64,000 nt of DNA from Lachnospiraceae bacterium (GCA_017614155.1 JAGACK010000008.1:1-64000); one strand, 5' to 3'; shown: positions 7,021-16,750, counted from the first letter of the stretch. Numbers and translations are program-made. The notes: a model not told the origin generated them from the sequence alone.

Positions 7021-10000
7021 CAGCGATCAGTTCCTCCATTTCTTCCCATTTAAAGAGCCTTAACATTCCGGAAAGCTCTTTTATCCTCTTTTCATCCTCT
7101 TCTGAAAGCCTATACTCTCCCAGCTGCTCTATGATCATCTCGACCGAATCATAATCCATCTGGGGTATCACTTCCTTCAGCGCATTATAGGCATCCTTCA
7201 GCTCATCCTCAGGGATGGGCTTTTTATTATCATTTTCCTTTACATCCTCCAGTTTTTCAAGCTTCATCTTAAAATCCCTGTAATCCCCGATAAGCTTTGA
7301 TGCATTCTGTTCTATGAATCCGGTGTCGTTCCTGTTGCCCGCTTCCTCCAGCTTTTCCGCTGCCTCAGACAGGATATTCGCTCCTATTATCCGCGCTGTT
7401 GTCTTCAGGGCATGGACCTTCACCGTAAACAGCCTGATATCTTTTTCTCCCAGGGTATCCTCCATTATCTTCGCGTTGGCATCTATGGTGTCCCTGAACA
7501 TGTTAAGCGCATTAATAAATGATGATACTCCGCCGGAATTTCTGATTCCGTCCGGGACTGACAGCCCGTCTGTCTCTTTTATCCATGACAGCTCTTCCGG
7601 CAGCTCTCCTGTTTCATTTACCGCATCCTCCGCCGTGGCCTTTTGCATTATCTCCTCCGGCAGATGCTTCATGATGGTAAGCTCCAGGGTCGTACTGTCT
7701 ATGGGCTTTGACAGATATCCGTTGAATCCCTTTGACTTGTAGAATTCCTCGCCTGCCATGGAATTTGCCGTCAGCGCATATACGGGAAGATCCGGCATGG
7801 TCTCGCGTATCCTTGCAACAGTCTCTATTCCGTCCATCCCCGGCATCATGTGGTCGAGCAGTACTACATCATAGGTCCCGTATTTCAGTTTTTCCAGACA
7901 TTCCTCGCCGCTTGATGCCGTTGTGACAAACACCTTTGTCGCACGCAGCAGGCCTTTGATGACATTGAGGTTCATCGGAGTGTCATCCACTACAAGAACA
8001 TCGGCATCGGGAGCGATAAACTTCGGCACATAAGGTCCTTTTTTCACATCGTCCTCATGCTCCCTGAACACTCCCATCGGCGCCGGATCCATGATCTTCT
8101 GGCTGATCGTCAGTATGAATTCGCTGCCGTCTCCGTATACGCTCTCGCACCAAAGTTTTCCGCCCATCAGCGCGGCAAATCTCCTGGAAATGTCAAGGCC
8201 CAGTCCTGTTCCCTGTATGCCGCTGTTTTTCTCCTCATCGAGTCTTTCATATGCCGCAAACAGCTTGTCCATATCCTCCGGCCTGATGCCGATCCCGGTA
8301 TCCTTTACCGAAAATCTCAGTGCGCAGATATCATCTTCTTTTCCTTCCATGGAAACATTCAGCGTAAAGCCTCCCATTTCGGTATATTTGACTGCATTTG
8401 TCAGAAGGTTCAGGATTATCTGCTTGATCTTTCCGAAATCACCATACATCTTTGATGGTATCATCTCATCGACATGGACATCAAATGTCAGCTCTTTTTC
8501 ATTTGCCCTGACGCGTATCATCGAAACAACTGACTGCAGGAGTTTTGCTGTTTCGTATTCCTGCTCCACCAGATGCATCTTTCCCGATTCTATCTTTGAC
8601 ATATCAAGCAGATCGTTTATAAGTCCGAGAAGTGACTCGGCCGCTCCTCTTATGTCCAGAGCATAATTGACCACCGACATGAAATATCCCTGAGGCACAT
8701 CCGTGGAATCCTCACGGAGTATCATCTCGTCCATTCCCATGATGGTGTTGATCGGCGTCCTGATCTCATGGGACATGTTTGCGAGGAATCTGGTCTTTGC
8801 GCTGTTTGCCTGCTCGGCATCCTCCTTTGCCTGTCTGATCTCTTCATACTGTCTCCTGATGACGGTGCCTCTCAGCGCGCGCCAGACTATGAATCCGACA
8901 AGGAGAGCGATCAGCGCGACAAACATGATCTTCACTATGAGCAGTTCAAATATGGATGGCTTTTTTTCTACCCTGTAGGTCTCCTCCTGCAGCACTTCTT
9001 TTGTGGAGTTGTCCAAAATCTGTATATGAAGGGTATAGTTTCCGTAGTCCAGATCGGTATATTCCAGGGTTGTCAGTTTGTTCCTCTCGACAGTTATGCC
9101 CTCATCCTTGCTGCCCTGCAAAAATACCTTTACGAGAGGATTCGTCATCGAATAATCAAGTATTGCCGGTGTGATCTGTATACGCCCCGGACCTGCAGGT
9201 ATCGAATATATACCCTTTCCGTCAGGAACGATGTTCTCGTTATTGAAGGTTATGGACTGCAGCTTCATCCTGATCTTTGAGGGTTCCTCGTAGAAGTCGT
9301 TGATATTTACCCTGATCACTCCGTTCCTTGACGATATATACAGATTGCCGTTATCGTCAAGCGCACTGTAGGAATTTGAAGTCGGGATACTGTTCAGCCC
9401 GTTTGCGGTGGTATAAAGCCTGTAATCCGTGACATTGTCAGAAAGCATGTCATCCTTCGGAACACAGTATATCCCGTAGGATGACAGTACCCAGATATTG
9501 TTTTTATCGTCAAAATAAAGATCATAGTTATTATTATAAGGAAAGGATGTTACATTTGTGATCAGTCCGTTTTTCATGTATTCGATGGAGTTGGATGTGA
9601 TGATCCAGTACACGCCTGCATCTTCATCCTTTTTTATCCTCATGACCACATCGCTTGTCAGACCGTCATCGCGTCCGATGAAACTTACTTTTGAACCATC
9701 GATCACATATATGCCGTCTCCGTCGGTACCGGCATAAATCTCACTGTTCTCTCCTTCTGCTACTGTCAGGAATACCGTATTCCTGCATCCTTCTTTTGAT
9801 CCGACCGACTTTACTACCCTTCCTCCGGCAAGCTCGCCCAGTCCCCCGTTTGTTCCTGCAAGTATGGTCCCGTGCTTTCCCTCGGCCGTACATCTGACCT
9901 CATTGCTCGGCATACCAAGGGTTGTAGTAAAGTCCTTTATATCTCCGTCTTTTGTATATCGTACAAGGCCGAGTTCATTTGAAAAAGTCGATATCCAAAG

Positions 10001-11224
10001 ATCGTCAGAGGAATCCTTAAAAATACACCTAATCCTGATCCCCTCCAGGTACTGTGTCAGTTCGTTCATGACTTTACCGCTATCGAGGTCCAGTATCTGA
10101 AGTCCGTTATCCGTTCCTATATACAGTTTTCCGTCGCAGATACAGGTTGTGTTGACAACATCGGGGATCATCTCATTTTGCATGGTCAGGTTGCAGAAAT
10201 TATTTGTCGCTATCTTCATTACACCCTGAGTGGCTGAAGCGACCCAGATATTGCCCTGATAATCTGCCGTATGCATCTCGATCGCGCTGTTCATGGGTAT
10301 CCCGCTGACCTCATGAAAAACCATGCTTTTGTCGAGATAACCCATCACTGTCGTAGATGACAGCCAGATCCTTCCGCAGTCAAAACTCATCCAGTGAGTA
10401 TTGTCTATCGGAGAAACATCCGTCATCTTCAGGTTTTCTTTTCCCTCTCCGAAAGCACCGTAATAAATCTTTGACGATCCCGTGCCGAGATATACCTTCC
10501 CGGGATCATCGGGATCGGCAAGGATCGTGGTCACGGTTTCTGTCCCCAGGTCCATGCTCCTGTAAAGCTCTGTCACCTCTCCCGATTCTATCGAAAAAAC
10601 ATTTCCGCTCTTTGAGACGCCGTATATCTTTCCGTTGCTGTCACTGTCAAGCTTCTGTATCACATCCGTATCTATCTTTTCATTTTTAACAGGGCTGACA
10701 TTCATATCCCTGTCTATGCAGCAGACTCCGGCAGTCGTACCCGCATATATTTTACCTTCATTATCCTCTGCAAAGGCTCTTATGGATGAAGAAGGAAGTC
10801 CTTCCTTATAGGTAATATGAGTATTCTTTTCACCGTCTGTCACAACGATCCCGTTGTCATTGGTTCCGACCCAGATCCTTCCAAGGCTGTCCTCAAAAAG
10901 ACACCGTCCGCTTGTGAGTCCGTCTGAGGTGTCCATCCTTTCAAATTTTGTACCGTCATAACGGATGATGCCGCTGTATCCGCCTATCCAGACATATCCG
11001 TCTTTTGAGCCGAGGATGTAGTTTGCATCAGAGGTTGGAAGCCCGCTGCCGGCATCATAGAGTTCAGAGGAATACCCTGCTCCTTCTATCTGTCCGGTAA
11101 CGGCATATCCCCCGCCCGTCTTTATATCCTCTGCGGCATGTACGATAACCGGACCCGCAGACAGAAAGACCGTGACGGCTGTCAGAAATATCCTGTGCTT
11201 AAGTTTTTTTCTGTTGATGATCAT
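7013..11224 (-). CDS. Hybrid histidine kinase with extracellular Reg_prop propeller and Hpt
   Basis: 1403 residues in one-component order: signal peptide (cleavage near VIVHAAED), two seven-bladed Reg_prop propellers (about 50-650, repeats such as DGYVWIGG and LGRIWVGTNDNG), a Y_Y_Y-type domain (about 660-750) and a membrane helix near 768. Then come HisKA with NMSHEIRTP (His near 819), HATPase with NLLTNAVKYTE and GTGLGL, a receiver with LLDHMMPGMDG (Asp near 1123), and an Hpt domain with HALKTTARIIGA (His near 1270). The family (hybrid two-component systems of gut bacteria) commonly senses glycans, but the ligand here is unknown. AGAGGGG precedes the ATG. It is followed by its probable partner response regulator. 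Confidence 0.9.
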   Translation of the reverse strand: MIINRKKLKHRIFLTAVTVFLSAGPVIVHAAEDIKTGGGYAVTGQIEGAGYSSELYDAGSGLPTSDANYILGSKDGYVWIGGYSGIIRYDGTKFERMDTSDGLTSGRCLFEDSLGRIWVGTNDNGIVVTDGEKNTHITYKEGLPSSSIRAFAEDNEGKIYAGTTAGVCCIDRDMNVSPVKNEKIDTDVIQKLDSDSNGKIYGVSKSGNVFSIESGEVTELYRSMDLGTETVTTILADPDDPGKVYLGTGSSKIYYGAFGEGKENLKMTDVSPIDNTHWMSFDCGRIWLSSTTVMGYLDKSMVFHEVSGIPMNSAIEMHTADYQGNIWVASATQGVMKIATNNFCNLTMQNEMIPDVVNTTCICDGKLYIGTDNGLQILDLDSGKVMNELTQYLEGIRIRCIFKDSSDDLWISTFSNELGLVRYTKDGDIKDFTTTLGMPSNEVRCTAEGKHGTILAGTNGGLGELAGGRVVKSVGSKEGCRNTVFLTVAEGENSEIYAGTDGDGIYVIDGSKVSFIGRDDGLTSDVVMRIKKDEDAGVYWIITSNSIEYMKNGLITNVTSFPYNNNYDLYFDDKNNIWVLSSYGIYCVPKDDMLSDNVTDYRLYTTANGLNSIPTSNSYSALDDNGNLYISSRNGVIRVNINDFYEEPSKIRMKLQSITFNNENIVPDGKGIYSIPAGPGRIQITPAILDYSMTNPLVKVFLQGSKDEGITVERNKLTTLEYTDLDYGNYTLHIQILDNSTKEVLQEETYRVEKKPSIFELLIVKIMFVALIALLVGFIVWRALRGTVIRRQYEEIRQAKEDAEQANSAKTRFLANMSHEIRTPINTIMGMDEMILREDSTDVPQGYFMSVVNYALDIRGAAESLLGLINDLLDMSKIESGKMHLVEQEYETAKLLQSVVSMIRVRANEKELTFDVHVDEMIPSKMYGDFGKIKQIILNLLTNAVKYTEMGGFTLNVSMEGKEDDICALRFSVKDTGIGIRPEDMDKLFAAYERLDEEKNSGIQGTGLGLDISRRFAALMGGKLWCESVYGDGSEFILTISQKIMDPAPMGVFREHEDDVKKGPYVPKFIAPDADVLVVDDTPMNLNVIKGLLRATKVFVTTASSGEECLEKLKYGTYDVVLLDHMMPGMDGIETVARIRETMPDLPVYALTANSMAGEEFYKSKGFNGYLSKPIDSTTLELTIMKHLPEEIMQKATAEDAVNETGELPEELSWIKETDGLSVPDGIRNSGGVSSFINALNMFRDTIDANAKIMEDTLGEKDIRLFTVKVHALKTTARIIGANILSEAAEKLEEAGNRNDTGFIEQNASKLIGDYRDFKMKLEKLEDVKENDNKKPIPEDELKDAYNALKEVIPQMDYDSVEMIIEQLGEYRLSEEDEKRIKELSGMLRLFKWEEMEELIADV

Positions 11225-11239
11225 TTTCCCCTCTTGACT

Positions 11240-13384
11240 TTACTGCTCGTTATATTTTTTCAGGATAACCTTTACCTCTGCAAGATTATCCATGAACACC
11301 TCAACAACCTTCGGATCAAACTGCTTCCCTGCTCCGTCGTTTATTATCTCAAGAGCTTTTTCCAGAGGAAAAGCCGGTTTGTAGACACGCGGTGATGTCA
11401 GCGCGTCAAAAACATCCGCTACTGCCATGATCCTTGCCGAAAGCGGTATGACTTCACCGCCAAGTCCCTCCGGATATCCCTTTCCGTCCCATCGCTCGTG
11501 ATGGTATGCAGCCATGTTTCTGGCTTCCTTCAGATAGTTTCCTGCCTGTGTCGTATCTATGGCATTTTCCAGTATCCGTTTCCCGGCTGTCGTGTGGGTC
11601 TTCATTATCTCAAATTCCGCATCATCAAGTTTTCCCGGCTTGTTCAGTACTTCATCGGGGATATTGATCTTTCCCACATCATGCAGCGGCGCGGACCTGA
11701 CGACATCTGATATGAATTTCGATGTCATCTTTTTTGAATAGTATCCTTTCTTTTTCAGCCCCTCCGCGATTATCCTCACATACGCCGCAGTCTTTTGTAT
11801 ATGTGCTCCCGTATCCGAGTCGCGGTTTTCCACCATGTTGGCCATCGTCATGATGAGTCCGTCCTGCATCTTTGCTGTAGTCTCGGCATAATACTTTAAG
11901 GATCTTACCTGCTCCGCCTGATCTGATGCCATGCTGCAGATCTCCCTGTACAGCTTTTCCACCTCATCACCCGTACGGATGTCAAGTTTTTTGATCCTCT
12001 TTACGATCTCATCAAGCCTGTTCTGATTGTCTCCGGCCTGTGAAAACTCATCAACACACAGCGCCATGCTTCCTATCGGATACAGGGTAAACATACCGCT
12101 CATGCGTATCTGGAATGAAAGTATCAGTATGAAAAAGCCCGCAAATATCAGTAATATCCTGAAGACAAATGATCTGAGAGAAACGGCAAGATAATCGATC
12201 GAAACATCAGCGCATGCGTAACCCGTGGTCATGTTTCTGCTATCCTTTATAGGATGGTAGACCGTTACTACCCAGCCTGAAACATCATCCGATTCCACCG
12301 GTCCGATGATCCCGCCCTCAAGAAGTGTCGGGATATATGGCTCAAATGCTTTTTCAAACTCTATGACATCCCCCGGCTCACAGGCAGGAGTATCTTCGGT
12401 TTCAAGATCAAAGGCAACATGGCATCCGTCTTTTTTTACCTTTATCACATACAGGTATTTCACTCCCGGTGAGTTGTCCCTTATCCTTCTGAGCATATCC
12501 TCTGTCTGTGTATAACCCGGAACAGCTCTGCCTGAGCTTATATACTCATCGATCAGGTTCCCGTCAACAACAGATGCCGCAAAAGATACTGCTTTTCTTG
12601 CATTTGAGGTCTTTTCTTCTTTCTGGCTGTCATAATAAAAGACGATCCCGAAGGTCCCGACTATCAGAACTGATACCAGCAGGATTCCCATGAGCGAGAT
12701 ACAGGATCTCAGCGCCGATGAAAATCCTGTTTCCCTGCTCCATTTTCTCAGCACTTTTCTTTCTTCTTCGGAAAGCGGTCTCTGCCTCCAGGCTTTATCC
12801 CTGATCCTGTTTATCAGGGGTTCGGGCATAACCGCTGCGATCACCACCGCAAGCGCAACTGCTATGCCCTTGTCTATCACATTGAGCAGGATGTTCACAA
12901 ACAGAAAAGAAAGAAATTTACCCGTTCCCATCGCATTGGAAAGGGCGGTAGACATTTCATCCATCAGCCTGTTCTGTGGCTGTCTGAAAAGACCCCATTG
13001 AATGAATCCACTGACCAGACCGCATATCAGAGCGGAAAGAAGCGCAAACACCGCCGCCCTTTCAGGTTTTTTCAGGCCGTATTTTGCCGTAAACCACGCT
13101 GCGAACAGTGCAATGCCTGAATTCAATGCAGCAAAGAACAGTGCATTCTCATTAAAGAGCAGGCAGATGACATTTGTAGCTGTCGCCGTTACAACACCCG
13201 GAAAAAAACCTCCCACGGATGCGGCAAGGATCGTTCCGCATGTATCAAAATAAAGAGGGAGACCTGTTCTGTTTGCGGTATAGGCAGCAGCAACATTCAT
13301 CGCTGTGCAAAGAAGCGTGAATATGATGCTCTGGTATCCGATGTTCTGTTTTCTGCCGGATGATCCGGTCAGATGTATTCTCAA
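11240..13384 (-). CDS. Membrane HD-GYP domain phosphodiesterase with Cache-like sensor
   Basis: I take the TTG at 13384, which has GGAGG six bases upstream and avoids overlap with the previous gene; an ATG at 13420 would overlap it by 23 bases. The N-terminal 210 residues form about six membrane helices resembling an ECF transporter S component. A further helix (VLIVGTFGIVFYY), an external Cache-like domain of about 150 residues and another helix follow. The C-terminal HD-GYP domain has LHDVGK (near 566) and HHERWDGKGYP (near 631), the marks of active c-di-GMP phosphodiesterases. It likely lowers c-di-GMP in response to an external signal. Confidence 0.85.
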   Translation of the reverse strand: MRIHLTGSSGRKQNIGYQSIIFTLLCTAMNVAAAYTANRTGLPLYFDTCGTILAASVGGFFPGVVTATATNVICLLFNENALFFAALNSGIALFAAWFTAKYGLKKPERAAVFALLSALICGLVSGFIQWGLFRQPQNRLMDEMSTALSNAMGTGKFLSFLFVNILLNVIDKGIAVALAVVIAAVMPEPLINRIRDKAWRQRPLSEEERKVLRKWSRETGFSSALRSCISLMGILLVSVLIVGTFGIVFYYDSQKEEKTSNARKAVSFAASVVDGNLIDEYISSGRAVPGYTQTEDMLRRIRDNSPGVKYLYVIKVKKDGCHVAFDLETEDTPACEPGDVIEFEKAFEPYIPTLLEGGIIGPVESDDVSGWVVTVYHPIKDSRNMTTGYACADVSIDYLAVSLRSFVFRILLIFAGFFILILSFQIRMSGMFTLYPIGSMALCVDEFSQAGDNQNRLDEIVKRIKKLDIRTGDEVEKLYREICSMASDQAEQVRSLKYYAETTAKMQDGLIMTMANMVENRDSDTGAHIQKTAAYVRIIAEGLKKKGYYSKKMTSKFISDVVRSAPLHDVGKINIPDEVLNKPGKLDDAEFEIMKTHTTAGKRILENAIDTTQAGNYLKEARNMAAYHHERWDGKGYPEGLGGEVIPLSARIMAVADVFDALTSPRVYKPAFPLEKALEIINDGAGKQFDPKVVEVFMDNLAEVKVILKKYNEQ

Positions 13385-13397
13385 ATCCTTCCTCCGC

Positions 13398-13811
13398 TCA
13401 GCCGGCCTTTTCACTGTCATATTCAGCTATAACAGACTCAAGTATATCGCAGGCTGTCTCCACAGTTTTTCTGCATCTGACCTCACGGTCAAAGGACTGT
13501 GCTTTGATGTCCTTGCACAGTATCGAACCGTATCTTTCATTGAACGCCCTGATCAGCTTTAATGTGACAGGCTTGATGTCCTCGCTTTCATGGGCCTTCT
13601 TTTCGACATATTTCATGGAAAGGATCGCCGCTGCGGCTATCACGGCGCCGCAGGTGTTCCCTGTCTGTATTCCCGCTCCAAACACACCGTAGGAGATCAT
13701 GTCGTGATCATGCAGGCCCAGATCGTAATAATCGTTTCCTGCCCTTATGACAGTCTCCGCGCAGTTATAGTTTCCTTCCATATAATACTTATCTATATGA
13801 TCTTTCAGCAT
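13398..13811 (-). CDS. C_GCAxxG_C_C family protein
   Basis: 137 residues from the ATG at 13811, chosen for GGAGGG seven bases upstream. It carries the family's cysteine pattern: YNCAETVI, then GAGIQTGNTCGA, then SILCKDI and VRCRKTVETACDIL. The four conserved cysteines suggest metal or Fe-S binding; the family function is not established, and members often sit near redox or transport genes. Here it is the first gene of the signalling operon, 13 bases before the HD-GYP start chosen. Confidence 0.8.
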   Translation of the reverse strand: MLKDHIDKYYMEGNYNCAETVIRAGNDYYDLGLHDHDMISYGVFGAGIQTGNTCGAVIAAAAILSMKYVEKKAHESEDIKPVTLKLIRAFNERYGSILCKDIKAQSFDREVRCRKTVETACDILESVIAEYDSEKAG

Positions 13812-13911
13812 GCTCTTTCCCTCCTGATTAAACCTGTCTTTACACAAACAGAAACCTCAATATTTTTAAGCCGGGCCACTCTCTTCGCCGGCAGGAAATA
13901 TATGATTCCTG

Positions 13912-13956
13912 ATTATACCATATATGACGGTACGATAGAATCAATTGTGATATAAT
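13912..13956. promoter_or_regulatory. Divergent extended -10 promoters
   Basis: Minus strand: TGG-TATAAT with TATAAT at 13912-13917 drives the signalling operon. Plus strand: TGA-TATAAT with TATAAT at 13951-13956 drives the 2-hydroxyacid dehydrogenase. Neither has a convincing -35. The minus-strand leader contains a GC-rich stem (GCCGG/CCGGC, 13870-13892) of unknown meaning. Confidence 0.55.
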
Positions 13957-13996
13957 GCCTTTGTAAGATCATTCATATCATACAGAGGAGACGATA

Positions 13997-14986
13997 ATGA
14001 GATTATTCTTTTTTGGATTAAGGGATTATGATGAAAAACACTATCTTGAAGAATGCGCCCATAAATACGGTTTTGAATTTGGCTTCACTCCGGATTATCC
14101 ATCCATGGAAAACCTGGATCTGGCAAAAGGCTATGAAGGAGTGTCCATCATAACAAACCCTCTGGGTCCTGAAATGTTAGACAGACTGAAGGAGAACGGT
14201 GTCAGATATATCACTACAAGAAGCATCGGTTATGAACATATAGATGTCGCATACGCATACAGCATCGGACTGCGGATAGCTCATGTGACCTATGCTCCGG
14301 AGTCGGTTGCCGACTACACGATCATGATGATGCTCATCGCATGCAGACAGATGCCCTATATCATGAGCAAAGCTGCTGTACAGGATTTCTCTCTGAAAGG
14401 AAAGATCGGACGCGAGATATCTTCGTCAACCGTCGGAATACTCGGAACAGGCAACATCGGCGCAACTGTTGTAAAACACCTTTCCGGTTTCGGCTGCAGG
14501 ATCCTCATGAATGATGTATATGAAAAAGATGAACTACGCGTCTATGGAAATTATGTCAGCAAGGAAACCATATATGCACAGTCGGATATCATCTCGCTTC
14601 ATGTCCCTGCCTATGATGAGAATTATCATATGGTAGATGCAAAAGCCATAGAAAGCATGAAGGACGATGTGATCATTGTCAACTGCGCCAGAGGGTCGCT
14701 CATCGATACCAAAGCGCTGATATCGGGCCTTCACTCAAAAAAGATCGGTTTTGCCGCGCTGGACACGATAGAAAACGAAGCGGGTCTTTATTATCTGAAC
14801 AGATCCGGAGATCTGCTTGATAATCCGGACCGCGCCGTTCTGCTTTCCCTGCCGAATGTTTACCTGACTCCGCATATGGCTTTCTATACCGAAAGAACTG
14901 TTTCGGATATGATTAACAATGCCTGCATCGGTCTGCTGAATTTTGAAAAAGATATAGAGAATCCTTTCGAGGTTCGCCGGAACTGA
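13997..14986 (+). CDS. D-isomer specific 2-hydroxyacid dehydrogenase, D-lactate dehydrogenase-like
   Basis: 329 residues, close to the usual 330 of D-lactate dehydrogenases. The NAD-binding domain shows GILGTGNIG near residue 155 followed by an acidic residue (NDVYEKDE). The catalytic Arg is in NCARGSLID, the Glu in ENEAG and the His in TPHMAFYTE. RSIGYEHID and ESVADYTIMMMLI are also typical. It would reduce pyruvate to D-lactate for redox balance; VanH-like or 2-hydroxyisocaproate activities are alternatives, but no ligase or dipeptidase genes accompany it. AGAGGAG precedes the start. It stands alone and converges with the xylanase gene with only 2 bases between stops. Confidence 0.85.
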   Translation: MRLFFFGLRDYDEKHYLEECAHKYGFEFGFTPDYPSMENLDLAKGYEGVSIITNPLGPEMLDRLKENGVRYITTRSIGYEHIDVAYAYSIGLRIAHVTYAPESVADYTIMMMLIACRQMPYIMSKAAVQDFSLKGKIGREISSSTVGILGTGNIGATVVKHLSGFGCRILMNDVYEKDELRVYGNYVSKETIYAQSDIISLHVPAYDENYHMVDAKAIESMKDDVIIVNCARGSLIDTKALISGLHSKKIGFAALDTIENEAGLYYLNRSGDLLDNPDRAVLLSLPNVYLTPHMAFYTERTVSDMINNACIGLLNFEKDIENPFEVRRN

Positions 14987-14988
14987 TC

Positions 14989-16200
14989 TCAGATCTTTAT
15001 GATCTCAGTCTCATCGGACAGGCAGACTTCTGTCTGTCCGTTTTCGGTTTTAACGATATAATCTCCCCTGAATGCATCCACATCAGCAAATCCGTTTTCA
15101 TCAGTCACGACTTTTGTATCCGTCCACCATTCCTCCCTGATCAGTTTTTTCAAAACATCATAGGCCGGTTTTTTTGAATTGTCTTTCCTGACCAGACCGC
15201 TTGGTGCGCCAAGCCATGCACCGTCTTTGTAATCCCAGGTTGTTATAGCTTCGACAAGAGGATGCGAAAAGAGTATCCTGTACATTTCTTCGACCTCTTC
15301 TGCCTGTCTTTCTTCACCTTCCTCTGTTGTCGGCCAGTCATCAACCTGCCAGTCATTTAAGTCCACTATGTGCGCCGGCATCAGATCTCCGGATATCAGA
15401 GTATTCTCCGTAAAATGTATAGGCAGTCCGAATCTTTCAAACCGTGTCAATACTTCATCGAGCTTTTCCGGACCCCAGTATCCCTGATGCTGATGTGACT
15501 GTATTCCTATCGCGCTTATCGGTACGCCTTCATCAAGACATTCATCAATGACTTTTTCATAATCACTTCCTGTATTGAAATCATTAAGAAGGAGGACTGC
15601 TTTCGGATTTGCTTCATGTGCTTTTTCAAATACTGCCTTTATCAGTCCCATCCTGCCTTTTTCATTGCATATCCTTGTGACAGCATTATCATATTTATCA
15701 AAGACAGGCATGATGACAGTTTCATTTATTACATCCCACATATCTATGATGCCTTCAAATTCTTTTTCTTCTCTTTCTATCCTTGCAAGCTGTTTTTCAA
15801 ATATGGTTTCATTATCATATTTTAAAAGCCAGTCCGCGCAGACCGTATGCCAGCAGAGCGGGTGTCCCTTTATGGTTACGCCTCTTTCTTTCAGATAAAC
15901 AGCTGTCTTCATCAGGGCATCCCTGTTCGTCTTTCCTTCTTCCCTTTCATAGTTTCCCCAGTAAAAAGGAAGTGTCGCATAATTAAAAACATCCAGCCAG
16001 CTTTCTGTTGCTTCCCTGTTTTCAGGCAGTCCCTCTGCTACATACGGAATGAAAACAAATCCTCCGCATCCGAACAGAAAACTGTGTTTTTTCTGCGTCA
16101 GTCCGATGCTGCATTTTGTTACGGGAGCGCCGTCTTTTCTTTCAAATCTTATTCTCTTTCTGATCTTTCTGTTTGAAAGTTCCTTGTCGTATCGGGCCAT
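14989..16200 (-). CDS. GH10 endo-1,4-beta-xylanase, apparently intracellular
   Basis: 403 residues from the ATG at 16200, which has AAAGGTG upstream; the longer frame to 16299 lacks a binding site. GH10 features in order: KGHPLCWH (the conserved xylan-contact His and Trp), WDVINE with the acid/base Glu, IQSHQHQGYW, and HFTEN, where the family's nucleophile Glu normally lies in I-T-E-L-D. A late ITTWDYKDGAWLG and SKKPAYDVL match the GH10 C-terminus, followed by about 40 extra residues resembling a small beta domain. No signal peptide is visible, so it probably acts on imported xylo-oligosaccharides. Confidence 0.85.
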   Translation of the reverse strand: MARYDKELSNRKIRKRIRFERKDGAPVTKCSIGLTQKKHSFLFGCGGFVFIPYVAEGLPENREATESWLDVFNYATLPFYWGNYEREEGKTNRDALMKTAVYLKERGVTIKGHPLCWHTVCADWLLKYDNETIFEKQLARIEREEKEFEGIIDMWDVINETVIMPVFDKYDNAVTRICNEKGRMGLIKAVFEKAHEANPKAVLLLNDFNTGSDYEKVIDECLDEGVPISAIGIQSHQHQGYWGPEKLDEVLTRFERFGLPIHFTENTLISGDLMPAHIVDLNDWQVDDWPTTEEGEERQAEEVEEMYRILFSHPLVEAITTWDYKDGAWLGAPSGLVRKDNSKKPAYDVLKKLIREEWWTDTKVVTDENGFADVDAFRGDYIVKTENGQTEVCLSDETEIIKI

Positions 16201-16356
16201 ATTCACACCTTTCTTTTTTATTGTTTCAGGATATATCAATGCTTTTTTCAATTTTTCTTTGACCTTTTTCACTCTATGCCCTATAATCATTTTTGACAAG
16301 TATTAAACTTAAAAAACTCAGCTTGATCAATCAATCATTTTTAGGAGGAGAGAAAA

Positions 16357-16617
16357 ATGGCAGCAAAGAAAACTGCAACAGCAAAACCCGCAGCAGCTAA
16401 AAAGCCTGCAGCAAAACCTGCAGCAAAGAAAGCTCCTGCAAAGACAGCAGCAAAGAAGACTACAGCAAAGAAGTCCACAGCAAAGAAGGCACCTGCAAAG
16501 GCTGTTCCTGCAGCACAGGCAAAACTTCAGGCTGAAAACGCAGCTCTGAAGCTTCGCGTAAAGGCTCTTGAAAAAGTTTTGAAGGATACCGTAAAGAACA
16601 TCAACAAAGCACTTTAA
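16357..16617 (+). CDS. Histone H1-like Lys/Ala/Pro-rich protein
   Basis: 86 residues. Positions 3-50 are repeats of AAKK, PAAK, TAKK and APAK units, like the tails of eukaryotic H1 and of bacterial H1-like proteins (Hc2, AlgP). Residues 52-86 form a heptad-patterned helix (LQAENAALKLRVKALEKVL) likely to dimerise. DNA or RNA binding through the basic tail is inferred. AGGAGGAGAG precedes the ATG and a strong terminator follows, so it is a single-gene unit. A ribosome-associated or nucleoid role is possible. Confidence 0.7.
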   Translation: MAAKKTATAKPAAAKKPAAKPAAKKAPAKTAAKKTTAKKSTAKKAPAKAVPAAQAKLQAENAALKLRVKALEKVLKDTVKNINKAL

Positions 16618-16629
16618 TGAATGTTCGAT

Positions 16630-16671
16630 AAAGATCCGCCGATCGGAAAACGATCAGCGGATCTTTTTTTG
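16630..16671 (+). terminator. Rho-independent terminator of the H1-like gene
   Basis: AGATCCGC-CGATCG pairs with CGATCA-GCGGATCT (one mismatch) around GAAAA, followed by seven T. Confidence 0.85.
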
Positions 16672-16683
16672 TTTTAATACCTT

Positions 16684-16711
16684 TTGACCCCAACATCATT
16701 TATGCTAAAAT
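16684..16711 (+). promoter_or_regulatory. Sigma-A promoter for the BMP lipoprotein/trxB operon
   Basis: TTGACC at 16684-16689 and TAAAAT at 16706-16711 with a 16-base spacer, and an extended TGC just before the -10. Confidence 0.65.
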
Positions 16712-16750
16712 AGTAACCATAGATAGCCCAATTCCCAAGAGGAGATCAAA

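Noticed and set aside
15020..15050. Hairpin GGACAGACAGAAGTCTGCCTGTCC as a terminator
   Set aside because: It is inside the coding end of the xylanase and has no T-run.
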